A stretch of DNA of 27,490 nt from Anaerolineaceae bacterium (lineage in GTDB: Bacteria; Chloroflexota; Anaerolineae; Anaerolineales; Anaerolineaceae), in contig JAQTMA010000031.1 in the NCBI GenBank assembly GCA_028714615.1, positions 1-27,490 on the forward strand, read 5' to 3'. Under the pieces are notes generated by a model that saw nothing but the letters and a program-made list of their open reading frames with translations, did not search any database and was not told the DNA's origin. Each line of letters begins with the position of its first letter. Within the stretch, counting starts at the first letter, position 1. The position numbers were made by a program, and so were the translations under genes. Positions 16,366-24,246 of the stretch are shown here, piece after piece.

Positions 16366-17577
16366 CTACAGGTCCACCATCAGTTCCTCAGCCAGTGCCA
16401 GCAGATCCTCCCGGTCAGCATGATTGGCCAGGGTCTCTTGAAGATAGGCGCGGACAGTTCCGGGCACGTCATCTGTGCTTTGCGATTGAAAATGGGCTGC
16501 ATCCTTAATTACGTTGCCCTCAGGAGAAGGGTTCAATCGGCAGCAGCGCGGGAAAAGGCGGCGAAGATCTTGAGCTATTGCTTCGGGATTATCCTCTCCC
16601 GGGCGGTAAGTAAAATTGCATTCTACAATGGCTTGCGCGGCATCCGGATATCGATCGGGGAGCGTGGGTATCTCCTCGCGCGGCTTCGTAATATCGACCC
16701 GGTGGAGGGATGTCGCGTGTAGTGGCAAGGTGTGCGGTTCCCTAACCAGTTTCCCACGGCTCACCTCGAGCAGAACAACACTTTTTTCGTCTTTCGCCTC
16801 GCCGAAATCAAACCGTTCGATTGAACCTGAATATCGGGCGTTCGTCCGATTAGGGAATGGTTGAGGATCATGAATATGGCCACAGGCCACATACGTCCAC
16901 TCAAGCGGCAACTCGACCGGGTCGAAAAGGATGTCTTGCGTTTCTCGGATCTGATAAAGATTGTGGACTTTTGATCCGCGTACATTGATATGGCTAACAA
17001 GAATGGAAGGTAGGTCTTCCCGAAGGTTTTTCCCACGAATATAGTTCAAGCGTTGGATCAGTGCATTCTTCAGGAGGCGGTTCATTTCCTCCATCGTGGA
17101 ATACCCTACCTTTTCGCCTTTCAGATATCGGGAAATGGTAGGATATGGCAAGAGGGTGAATTGGATTTGTTGTCCAGAGCGATCCGCTAGGCGCATGTAG
17201 GACCACCCTGGAAACAGGTAGAGACGCCCCGAGGGATAGGGTTCGTCGGCTGGTGGTCTCACCGGTGACGCCAGGCTCATCATCTCGCGAAAAAGATTAA
17301 AAAACTCTTCGCTGTCGTGATTACCGCTGATCCCCAGGATCGTGCCACCGCGCAGCAAGAAAGGGCTGAATATTTCATTGATATCGGTGACAGCGCCGCG
17401 AACTTCATCAATTTGGGTGAAGTTGCTAAAGAGATCTCCTGAAACGAGCATCGTATCCACCTGCTCCGACTCAAGGTATCCGGCGATTTCGATAAGCCGG
17501 GCTTTAATGTCGGGCTGGCGTTGGATTTGTCCCAGACGATCGTTCAAATGCCAGTCACTGGTGTGCAGAATTTTCAT
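16366..17577 (-). CDS. sbcD: SbcD/Mre11-like DNA repair nuclease
   Basis: 403 residues with all calcineurin-like phosphoesterase motifs: SDWH (D8, H10), SGDLF (D48), SGNHD (N86, H87), SHINV (H196) and GHIHD (H234, H236). These two-metal ligands imply an active exo/endonuclease. The region from about 290 holds the capping domain and the Rad50-binding tail. GGAGG lies 6 nt before the ATG at 17577. The gene sits between the HerA and SbcC genes with gaps of 15 and 8 nt. Its product should partner SbcC; with NurA-like and HerA-like proteins in the same operon, a combined end-resection machine is likely. Function is well supported by motifs. Confidence 0.92.
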   Translation of the reverse strand: MKILHTSDWHLNDRLGQIQRQPDIKARLIEIAGYLESEQVDTMLVSGDLFSNFTQIDEVRGAVTDINEIFSPFLLRGGTILGISGNHDSEEFFNLFREMMSLASPVRPPADEPYPSGRLYLFPGWSYMRLADRSGQQIQFTLLPYPTISRYLKGEKVGYSTMEEMNRLLKNALIQRLNYIRGKNLREDLPSILVSHINVRGSKVHNLYQIRETQDILFDPVELPLEWTYVACGHIHDPQPFPNRTNARYSGSIERFDFGEAKDEKSVVLLEVSRGKLVREPHTLPLHATSLHRVDITKPREEIPTLPDRYPDAAQAIVECNFTYRPGEDNPEAIAQDLRRLFPRCCRLNPSPEGNVIKDAAHFQSQSTDDVPGTVRAYLQETLANHADREDLLALAEELMVDL

Positions 17578-17592
17578 ATCAGCCTCCGAATA

Positions 17593-19497
17593 TTAGCGAT
17601 TGCTTTCCAATTCCGCTTCAAGCTCTTCAATCGAAGGAGAAGAGCCGCCGGCATCTCCCGCGGATCCACCATACGCGACTTCTGCTGGTCGCATTGCCCA
17701 AGCCGGAAAGGGAACCTTAATGAGCATGGGTTCGCGGAATGTGTCTTGGACAATCAGTTTCTCATCGGACTGGAGATTGGCTGTCTTCTTACGGGTAGAT
17801 TCTGACAGGAACTTCCAGATTTGCTGTCCCATCTCTAAACTGCCGCTGCGACCGATCACCTTGATCGCGGAGTTCTCGAAAACCCGCTCCGAGATTTTGG
17901 ATGCCTGCTGCTGGGCGCCGAGCAAGATGACTCCCCGGCTGCGCATTTCCGAAGCAACCAACTCGATCAGCTGGGTGATCGCATCCCGCCCGCCGCGCGG
18001 CGCAAATCGGTTCAGTTCATCCAGGGCAACCAGGTAGACAAGGCCATCCACCGCGTTGGGACCGGTGCGTTCGTCCACAATCTGACGAAGAATAGTCGCC
18101 ACGACAAACCTTTGCAAATTCGCGTTGCCGGTCAGCCCATTCAAATCAACGATGATTGGGGCGGTTGTATCCTGGGAGATGACGTCCAGTGGATTACCCC
18201 TCAGGTCCTTGCGGCGCAAAACGCCCTTACATTCGGCTACGATCTTACCAAGCCGCCGGGAAAGCTTGCGCCAGGTGCCTTTGTAATGGCTCCCCCAGTT
18301 CCCAGGTGGCTGATTGCGCGACATCCATTTGACCCAAGCCAGTAAGTCATTAAATGTCTGAGGGACCGCCTCGGGATTAAGGCCGCTGCCATTACCGCCA
18401 GCTTGCCCGGCGCCAGATTGAGTATAAAATTCGGCAGGGTTCAACGACCGGAGTGTTTTGCCAGCTCCATCGTCCGTTTCTCGGGTCAGCCATGCGTCGA
18501 TATCGAGGACAAGGGCACTGAAATTGCTGTCTTCCGCGTCTTCATCCGCGAACAGATACAGCAACAAACCACGCTCTATGATGTCAGCCAGGCTCCAGGA
18601 GTATGGAGTTGTGGTTTGCGATGGAGTCGTAATTGCCGTAGTTGCGTCAACATCTTGCGGGGCAAGGAAACGAACCCCTTGAAACGGTTGAGGTGTTGTC
18701 ACGCCTAAAGCCTGCCAGCCCGGCCCATGCTTTGTGGGGTCGAAATTTCGGTTCGGTTGATCGATGGTGAACAGGTCGAACCCCTTCACGTTCAAGATAA
18801 TCGGAACCACCCGCAATCGGCCGATCTTAGCGGGTGTTTCATTGAGCTGCCGTTCAGCCTCCGCCAAGAGTCTTTGGATGGTGAAGAGCAAGAAAGAAGA
18901 TTTCGTCCCTCGACCAGCCACGCCGTTGACGTTCATGTGGCCGCCGTTCGCCCCTAGCAAATAATCGAGGTCGATTTGTCCGACGCCGGCTGTCCCCGCG
19001 CCGCCATTTTGAATTTGTCCGATGGACATCGGCGACTTGTTTTCATCCGAACCATAAGCCCGTTCCGCCTCTATCTCATTACACAGATAGACCCGGCTTT
19101 GATCCAGCGGAGGCGTGAAAACGTCTGGGATGGTGCGCAAGATACGAGCAGAGGCATAGGTCACGCCGTTGGATTCGAAGGGTGGCTCTTCCTGTGCGTT
19201 GCCATCGGTCACATCCCGTGCCTCGCTCATATTCTTTTGCCGCGCGACCCGAAAAACTTGGTCAACCACCGCATAAAACGTGAAGGAGCGCCCCCCGATC
19301 ACGCATTCGGTCCGAATGATCTGGGTATTCTCCACCAGCGCGCCACGGTCAACCCAAAAATAAAACTGATCTGCGGTGGCTTCTTTGCTGGCAGGCGATG
19401 CAACCCGGCCGATGACCGGGGACTGAGGAGCCCCTGATGTGGATGAGGAGCTGGCTTCGGGCTCAAGTATGGTTGTTTCTACAATTGGATCTTCCAT
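17593..19497 (-). CDS. herA: HerA-like hexameric DNA translocase/ATPase
   Basis: 634 residues. After a low-complexity Ser/Thr/Pro N-terminus (1-30) and a beta-rich region like the HAS-barrel (about 45-150), there is a P-loop GVAGRGTKSS (192-201), Walker B YLVALDELNRF (D493, E494), and a HerA/FtsK-type segment ILLGAQQQASKIS...NSAIKVIGR. The P-loop is unusual: a Thr sits between the last Gly and the Lys, so it does not fit the classic GxxxxGK[ST] spacing. HerA pumps DNA through a NurA dimer, and the gene next upstream is NurA-like. GGAGG precedes the ATG at 19497. The short C-terminal tail is Gly/Ser-rich and acidic. Other FtsK-HerA ATPases cannot be excluded. Confidence 0.78.
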   Translation of the reverse strand: MEDPIVETTILEPEASSSSTSGAPQSPVIGRVASPASKEATADQFYFWVDRGALVENTQIIRTECVIGGRSFTFYAVVDQVFRVARQKNMSEARDVTDGNAQEEPPFESNGVTYASARILRTIPDVFTPPLDQSRVYLCNEIEAERAYGSDENKSPMSIGQIQNGGAGTAGVGQIDLDYLLGANGGHMNVNGVAGRGTKSSFLLFTIQRLLAEAERQLNETPAKIGRLRVVPIILNVKGFDLFTIDQPNRNFDPTKHGPGWQALGVTTPQPFQGVRFLAPQDVDATTAITTPSQTTTPYSWSLADIIERGLLLYLFADEDAEDSNFSALVLDIDAWLTRETDDGAGKTLRSLNPAEFYTQSGAGQAGGNGSGLNPEAVPQTFNDLLAWVKWMSRNQPPGNWGSHYKGTWRKLSRRLGKIVAECKGVLRRKDLRGNPLDVISQDTTAPIIVDLNGLTGNANLQRFVVATILRQIVDERTGPNAVDGLVYLVALDELNRFAPRGGRDAITQLIELVASEMRSRGVILLGAQQQASKISERVFENSAIKVIGRSGSLEMGQQIWKFLSESTRKKTANLQSDEKLIVQDTFREPMLIKVPFPAWAMRPAEVAYGGSAGDAGGSSPSIEELEAELESNR

Positions 19498-19509
19498 GAT
19501 CGCCTCCAG

Positions 19510-20559
19510 CTAAATTCCTAATAGGCGGAAAAATCGTTGATCGATCAGGCTCTCGGGCTCAAAAACCGAGCTGAGCGACTCCTCCGCGAATACGATCGGC
19601 TCGAGAGACACCGCGGCGCGGCTGTATGATTTTTGACGGCAGCGGTATTCGAAGATGGCCCGGGAGAGTTGGTCGGCGAAATCCCATCCCAAGCCCTGCT
19701 TTTTGAACCAATCCAGCGTAACTTCTACGCGGACGTACCCTGATGTTGGGGACATGCCAGGATCGTCGCAAATCTTCAGGTACCAGGTCAGCACCGCGAG
19801 GCGCTTGGCGGGGCGGATGGTGAAAGCCGGGGTGCGTTCTCCAGCCTTCAGGTCATAAAGAAGAGACTGCCCGTCAGCGTGCAAGTAATTGCGGTAATGC
19901 CATTTGATCACCCCGTACATCGGGCTGGTATCCCGATCAAACCCGCTCGAATGCTGCTCCAGTCGGCCATCCACAATGGTCGGTAAATCCGGCGCTTGGG
20001 CGATCATGGCTTCTTCGAGGACGATCATCTCCTCGCGCGACCGCGAGCTGGTGACGCTGCTCAGTTTTTCAAAATTGGTGAGGGCGTCCGGGTTTTTGGC
20101 AGTCGCCGGGAGCAAACGGACGCCTTTCTCTTGGATCGCGGCGCCAAACGACTCTATTTCCTTCCAGGGGAAAGGATCCACCGGCATAGACAGAACCGTT
20201 TCCCGGATCCAGTCATCGCGCCGGATGGTCTGGCCGTCCAGCCACATGGCGATCCCCCCGATTTGGGACAAACGAAGGGGAATCGGTGAGCGCTGGGCCG
20301 GGGACCGCAGCCAGGCAATGACCTCGCCAACGTCCTTTCCATCGATGAACCGCACCGGTGAAAGCGGCCAACGGGCTGGAGTCCAGTCGGGTGTCTGGTC
20401 GATGCGGATTGCCGTCCAATCATCGAGCGCTCGCTCGATGTCGAGCTCGATTTTCTCGTCCTCCTCATTTGCATTTGGAGGTTCACCGATGGGATCTGGA
20501 AGCGGCGAACCTCCCTCCAGACGTTTCCCCCCATTATTGCGTACGAAATCCAAGCCCAT
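19510..20559 (-). CDS. nurA: NurA-like nuclease
   Basis: 349 residues. NurA-type motifs in order are FIDGKD (71-76, with D73 as motif I), a Glu-bearing helix SREEMIVLEEAM (174-185), IVDGRLE (195-201, with D197 as the second metal-binding Asp), and YGVIKWH (215-221, with K219). The C-terminal part VRVEVTLDWF lies where NurA makes its final strand. Overall identity to known NurA proteins seems low, so the call leans on motif order and on the adjacent HerA-like gene. NurA is a dimeric 5'-3' exonuclease driven by HerA. The first 40 residues are a Pro/Glu-rich, probably disordered extension. The start at 20559 follows AGGAGGGCGTC. Confidence 0.62.
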   Translation of the reverse strand: MGLDFVRNNGGKRLEGGSPLPDPIGEPPNANEEDEKIELDIERALDDWTAIRIDQTPDWTPARWPLSPVRFIDGKDVGEVIAWLRSPAQRSPIPLRLSQIGGIAMWLDGQTIRRDDWIRETVLSMPVDPFPWKEIESFGAAIQEKGVRLLPATAKNPDALTNFEKLSSVTSSRSREEMIVLEEAMIAQAPDLPTIVDGRLEQHSSGFDRDTSPMYGVIKWHYRNYLHADGQSLLYDLKAGERTPAFTIRPAKRLAVLTWYLKICDDPGMSPTSGYVRVEVTLDWFKKQGLGWDFADQLSRAIFEYRCRQKSYSRAAVSLEPIVFAEESLSSVFEPESLIDQRFFRLLGI

Positions 20560-20568
20560 GACGCCCTC

Positions 20569-21318
20569 CTAAATGTTGAGGCTTGCCAGTCGGTAACTCA
20601 TGGCCTCCCTGCTAACCAAAAACTCGCTGGCCAACCGCTGCGCGAGATATCCGCGTTTGGCGCCCGGACTGATCTTGGATTCTGAGCTAAATTGTTCAGC
20701 GAGTTGGCGAACTGAGTACTCTGGCATGAGCAAGGTCGCAGCAAACTTATTGGCCTCGGCTTCCTTGGCCGGGTCGTTGATCATGATCATATCGTTCGCA
20801 ATCTGGACTTCAGAGATCTGAGGTAGCCTTCCATCATTGCTCGGAAGCTCATCAGTCCCGTCTTCGTTTTGCTTGTACAGCAAACCTTCAGTAATATAAA
20901 GGCCGCCCACCGCAATCTTGCGTGCTTTGTCTCGAAGAGCGGGGAGGAAATGGAGCACGTAATGCCCCAATTCATGTGCGACCGAAAATCGTCGTCGGAC
21001 AATTGGGTCGCGTTTTTCGACCAGGATGCAGCCAGTGTAGATAGTACTAGATCGGTTGGCATACATGTATCCCGCGATTAGTTCGTCGTCACCTAGAATT
21101 GTATCGACCCCTTGTCCGGTCTTCTCGGCCATAAACAACGCCGCGCGCTGGCAAGTTAAATTCTCAAGCTCGGCCATCCAAATCGGCACCGGGAAGGCTT
21201 TCACCAGGCGCTCGAGAGGCACGATGCCAACAACGGGTTTGCCAAGGCCCGCGAGGTCGCGAACGTACGCGACTGCGTCCTCCATATTCGCTATCGGCGG
21301 GGGGTTAATCATGCTCAT
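20569..21318 (-). CDS. ImmA/IrrE-like zinc metallopeptidase within the sigma/resection operon
   Basis: 249 residues. FSVAHELGHYVLHF holds the zinc site HELGH (115-119), and EAEANKFAATLLMPE (186-200) holds the usual third-ligand Glu and LLMP segment. This is a textbook ImmA/IrrE domain. The C-terminus (about 205-249) looks like a small helical extension with VSREAMSYRL. Its start overlaps the end of the sigma-partner gene by 14 nt, so translation is coupled. ImmA/IrrE enzymes elsewhere cleave a repressor on DNA damage (ImmA with ImmR, IrrE with DdrO). No XRE gene lies next to this copy, so the substrate may be the 192-residue partner or the sigma factor; that is inference. Confidence 0.85.
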   Translation of the reverse strand: MSMINPPPIANMEDAVAYVRDLAGLGKPVVGIVPLERLVKAFPVPIWMAELENLTCQRAALFMAEKTGQGVDTILGDDELIAGYMYANRSSTIYTGCILVEKRDPIVRRRFSVAHELGHYVLHFLPALRDKARKIAVGGLYITEGLLYKQNEDGTDELPSNDGRLPQISEVQIANDMIMINDPAKEAEANKFAATLLMPEYSVRQLAEQFSSESKISPGAKRGYLAQRLASEFLVSREAMSYRLASLNI

Positions 21319-21883
21319 TCGATTTGTCCGTCATATCGCTGGCGTGTGGTTCCGGCCGTTTGGCGCGTCGCGCCGCTGCCATTTGGGCCTGGCCGCGCCC
21401 CATCATGATCTGAATGGCTTTATCCCGGAAGGTGTCCCAGAACCGCTCGCTGGCCCGGATCCGCAGCTGCTCCCCGAGCTTCACGATATCCGCAAAGCCC
21501 AGCCATTCTGGTAAGGCGACCCGAATATCGATCAGGCGGCGAGAGAGCTCCCGATCCGCTTCTGGGATGGTGCGATCGCCGACCAGACTGGCAGCCACCT
21601 CGCCCACGGTGAGTGCTTCATCGGTTTCTTCCGGTTCTATGAAAGCGCTGGGTAGGTGGGTACGAAGGAGTTGGCGGATTTCCTCAGCTTTTTCGCTCAG
21701 AGGGGAGAGACCGATTTCCTCGGCATATGCCTGATTAATTTCCATCAACTGGCGGTCCAGTTCCGCGTCCACCTGCGCCAGCTGAAGAACGGCGAGCACG
21801 CCGTCCAGGTCACCAGTATCCAGCGCTCGAACATACTGATCGATCGCCCGATCGCGCGAGTATGTATTATTGTGCTGGGTCAT
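21305..21883 (-). CDS. Unknown helical partner of the sigma factor (possible anti-sigma or co-regulator)
   Basis: 192 residues from ATG 21883, preceded by AAAGGA. A longer frame runs to 22009 but only overlaps the sigma gene in another frame. The chosen start overlaps the sigma stop by 17 nt, a coupling typical of sigma/anti-sigma pairs. The protein is acidic and helical up to about residue 170, with a basic Ala/Arg-rich tail (AQMAAARRAKRPEP). No transmembrane segment or zinc-anti-sigma HxxxCxxC motif is seen, so a classical anti-sigma call is not supported. It could be a cytoplasmic inhibitor cleaved by the ImmA-like peptidase encoded next. No family recognised. Confidence 0.75.
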   Translation of the reverse strand: MTQHNNTYSRDRAIDQYVRALDTGDLDGVLAVLQLAQVDAELDRQLMEINQAYAEEIGLSPLSEKAEEIRQLLRTHLPSAFIEPEETDEALTVGEVAASLVGDRTIPEADRELSRRLIDIRVALPEWLGFADIVKLGEQLRIRASERFWDTFRDKAIQIMMGRGQAQMAAARRAKRPEPHASDMTDKSNEHD

Positions 21884-22565
21884 TTTTTGGGTCCTTTCTA
21901 ATCTGACGAATGGCCCGGTGGTTCTCTTGAAGTCGCATTCTTGCCCTGGCCAACCGCATGAGCGCTGCCCCCTCTGAAATTCCCAAAGCAGCGGCCAAGT
22001 CAGGGCCATTCAAGTCCTCGAGATAATACATCCAGAGCACTTGTCGGTCTGATTCGTTTACGACCGATAACTGTTCCGACCAATACAGCTCTCGATCCTC
22101 CAACTTTGTCCGAAAAGACGAGGAATAAAGAGCTTGGTCCAGTCGATCCTCACCGGTCAATGCCACTTCATCGCCAGCTTGCAGGGAATTTGCGACGATT
22201 GAATGCACTTCTGCACCCATTGGAGTATCTGTTTCGAAGAAACGCTTCGCTTGATTATGGCTTTCCCGTCGCTGTTCCCGAAGCTTGTTCACCGCAATCG
22301 CCATCAGCCAGGCATGAAGCGACTTGGACGGATCATAATGCTCAGCATCCCGAAGCGCGATCTCTGCGGTATCCTGAAATACATCGTTCGCCAAGTCTTC
22401 GATCGCTCGCTCCCCTTCCGCAAGGCCGGAGATCGCGACCTTGATCCGAATGTCGGTCTGTAGGCGCGTAGAAATTTCTACCAGCCCCCGGGCGAAATTC
22501 TGTCGGGATGCTGATCCTCCAACTCCTACTGCCTTTTGACTGGAGACAACCGGTTCTGATTTCAA
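21867..22565 (-). CDS. ECF-like RNA polymerase sigma factor
   Basis: About 232 residues from TTG 22565, chosen for the GGAGGA just upstream. Alternatives are GTG 22589 and TTG 22634, neither with a well-spaced site. A region-2 segment (about 55-102) reads DLANDVFQDTAEIAL...SLHAWLMAIAVNKLREQRR, the core-binding and -10 recognition helices of ECF sigma factors. Region 4 (about 163-211) reads SVVNESDRQVLWMYYLEDL...LAAALGISEGAALMRLARARMRL, a helix-turn-helix. The linker between them is long for an ECF factor. It is the first gene of the operon that ends with SbcC and beyond, so it probably drives its own operon. The upstream 141-nt gap shows no sigma-70 promoter I would trust, consistent with an alternative promoter. 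Confidence 0.8.
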   Translation of the reverse strand: MKSEPVVSSQKAVGVGGSASRQNFARGLVEISTRLQTDIRIKVAISGLAEGERAIEDLANDVFQDTAEIALRDAEHYDPSKSLHAWLMAIAVNKLREQRRESHNQAKRFFETDTPMGAEVHSIVANSLQAGDEVALTGEDRLDQALYSSSFRTKLEDRELYWSEQLSVVNESDRQVLWMYYLEDLNGPDLAAALGISEGAALMRLARARMRLQENHRAIRQIRKDPKNDPAQ

Positions 22566-22706
22566 GAGTCCTCCATTTTCTGCCTTCACCCCCTTTATGA
22601 CATTGGAGGGGTATTTTTTAACAAGCAATTCCAAAATTGAGAATTAAGTCGTTATTTGCCCCAAAAGAAAAAATCCTGGTCATAACCAAATTGGGAAGGC
22701 CCATAA

Positions 22707-23429
22707 CTACGCCGCCAAATCCAAAACTAGCTTCCTGGAGCCGGACGTAATCTGCACAAAGCCATACTTCCCATACCAGGCGATCAATTTCTCCAAAGGA
22801 TACGGATCCTCGGGTTGTGCGATTGCCTCGATCCGCGTGAACTCGTTGCACCGAGCGAGCTGGATAAACCTGCGCAAAGATTGGCTTCCCAAACCGTCGC
22901 CCCGATGGTCGGGAAATACATAATTATCCGCGATCTCGATTAGCTTTCCTCGACAAATAAATTTGATCCAGCCGCAGGTTTTCCCGAACCGGGAAATAGT
23001 TTGTTGGCATGGGTTGTCTTCGTGATATATCAGCCAATAGACCTTGTTAGAGCGTGTCCTCACGTCCATGTGGTGGCTGTCGGCAGGATAACGGTTGTTC
23101 CATCTAACCTGGAGATAGTCCCTTCGCCAAGCGAACCAATCCTTGATTCCATGCCGAATGTGGTTATTTTCTTCGCCTAATCGTAAAAATTGGACTTCAT
23201 GCTGAAAGAGATCTACAATCCCTGTCTTCCATTCTGCGTCGAGCCAGCTCTGCTGCTGCATCCCTGGACCGAGTATTTGGTTGGCCCACCAGGCATCATC
23301 TGACTTTGCCTCGTCTGGAAGCCGGTCCCGCAAGATCAGTTCGATTTGCGCCAAAGATAATCTAATCTCCTTCGTGCTTCCTGACATGGCTTCCAGAAAG
23401 TGCCGCAAGGCCTCAAGATCTTTACCCAT
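22707..23429 (-). CDS. DUF7662-like / GNAT acetyltransferase fusion
   Basis: 240 residues. The C-terminal half is a GNAT fold: IEIADNYVFPDHRGDGLGSQSLRRF with the acetyl-CoA loop R176-x2-G179-x-G181, then a strand and the closing WYGKYGFVQ. The N-terminal part (about 20-85) has SLAQIELILRDRLPDEA, DDAWWAN and HEVQFLR, which recall the small DUF7662 domain seen in other defence-linked or hypothetical proteins; that match is from memory and moderate. The substrate is unknown. In operons with HEPN proteins an acetyltransferase could be a toxin-modifying enzyme or antitoxin-like neutraliser. It is the last gene of the four-gene right-hand operon, 20 nt after the HEPN gene. Confidence 0.72.
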   Translation of the reverse strand: MGKDLEALRHFLEAMSGSTKEIRLSLAQIELILRDRLPDEAKSDDAWWANQILGPGMQQQSWLDAEWKTGIVDLFQHEVQFLRLGEENNHIRHGIKDWFAWRRDYLQVRWNNRYPADSHHMDVRTRSNKVYWLIYHEDNPCQQTISRFGKTCGWIKFICRGKLIEIADNYVFPDHRGDGLGSQSLRRFIQLARCNEFTRIEAIAQPEDPYPLEKLIAWYGKYGFVQITSGSRKLVLDLAA

Positions 23430-23449
23430 TTCGCTTGGCCTTCACCGTT

Positions 23450-24244
23450 TTATCCTGCTAAATCAGGCCTATTGTTGATTGCATATTCCGTAATGCAATT
23501 CATTGTGTTTGCCAAAGATTTCGCTGCGCCAAGTACAATTTCATGGAGTTGGTCAATCGAATACCTGGGTTCGGTACCAGCAAGCACCGTCATCCGCTTT
23601 TGCCCGTTTTCCAGATCTTCAATTGGATTTTTCCGAGAAAATCCTATATCAAGCCCGGTGATGGTCGGTGGTTTCTCGTGAACCCAGGTATTTCTATATA
23701 TATTTGCGCTCCGCCAATTTTTATCGCCATTAAGCTGTAGGATCATTTTTGTAATTTCGTGGTCTTTCTTACATTGGAACATGAACATTCCTGCATTCGC
23801 CGCATTGCTCGAAATATTCTTCTCTTTACTGATTTTTGTTCCTCGCTCTGATGATATGAAAGCCTCGTATTCCGAATTAAGATTTAAGAATTTAAGGATA
23901 AAAAACGCAAGATCCTCTCCCGCTGCATATAGTAGAAGCGTCCCGTAATCAAGATAGAATAAACTCCTCAAGTTTGCATTCTCCTCAGATGGTTTGGGGG
24001 AAAACTCTCGGTGCCACAATAAACATGCTCTTGCTTCAAACAAGCAAAATTGGATCTGGGTCAAACGATTGGCAGCGTCTCGGAGGCTTTCAAGAGCGCC
24101 ACAAATATTCGTTCCGTTGATTAAATCCAATGTTTGTGACCAAATTGATTGATTTAAGGCAATATAGATCCTATCAGTGAGCCCAGGGATCTCGGCAGAA
24201 ATTTTCTCTTCTGCCTCTGAAGATAATTGTCCGCGCATTTCCAT
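23450..24244 (-). CDS. HEPN-like protein (Cthe_2314-type)
   Basis: 264 residues, almost all helical. The motif YRNTWVHEKPP places R184-x4-H189 at the start of a helix, the catalytic signature of HEPN ribonucleases. The preceding long helices (RSLFYLDYGTLLLYAAGEDLAFFILKFL, about 93-120) fit the Cthe_2314-like HEPN layout. The start at 24244 lies 2 nt after the DUF3800 stop and is served by GGAG. HEPN proteins with this motif often act as toxins or abortive-infection RNases, usually controlled by a partner. The candidates here are the DUF3800 or GNAT proteins. Activity is inferred. Confidence 0.65.
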   Translation of the reverse strand: MEMRGQLSSEAEEKISAEIPGLTDRIYIALNQSIWSQTLDLINGTNICGALESLRDAANRLTQIQFCLFEARACLLWHREFSPKPSEENANLRSLFYLDYGTLLLYAAGEDLAFFILKFLNLNSEYEAFISSERGTKISKEKNISSNAANAGMFMFQCKKDHEITKMILQLNGDKNWRSANIYRNTWVHEKPPTITGLDIGFSRKNPIEDLENGQKRMTVLAGTEPRYSIDQLHEIVLGAAKSLANTMNCITEYAINNRPDLAG

Positions 24245-24246
24245 GT

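Noticed and set aside
21884..22009. N-terminal extension of the sigma-partner protein
   Set aside because: It is out-of-frame translation of the sigma region-4 coding sequence; ATG 21883 has AAAGGA and a normal short overlap.
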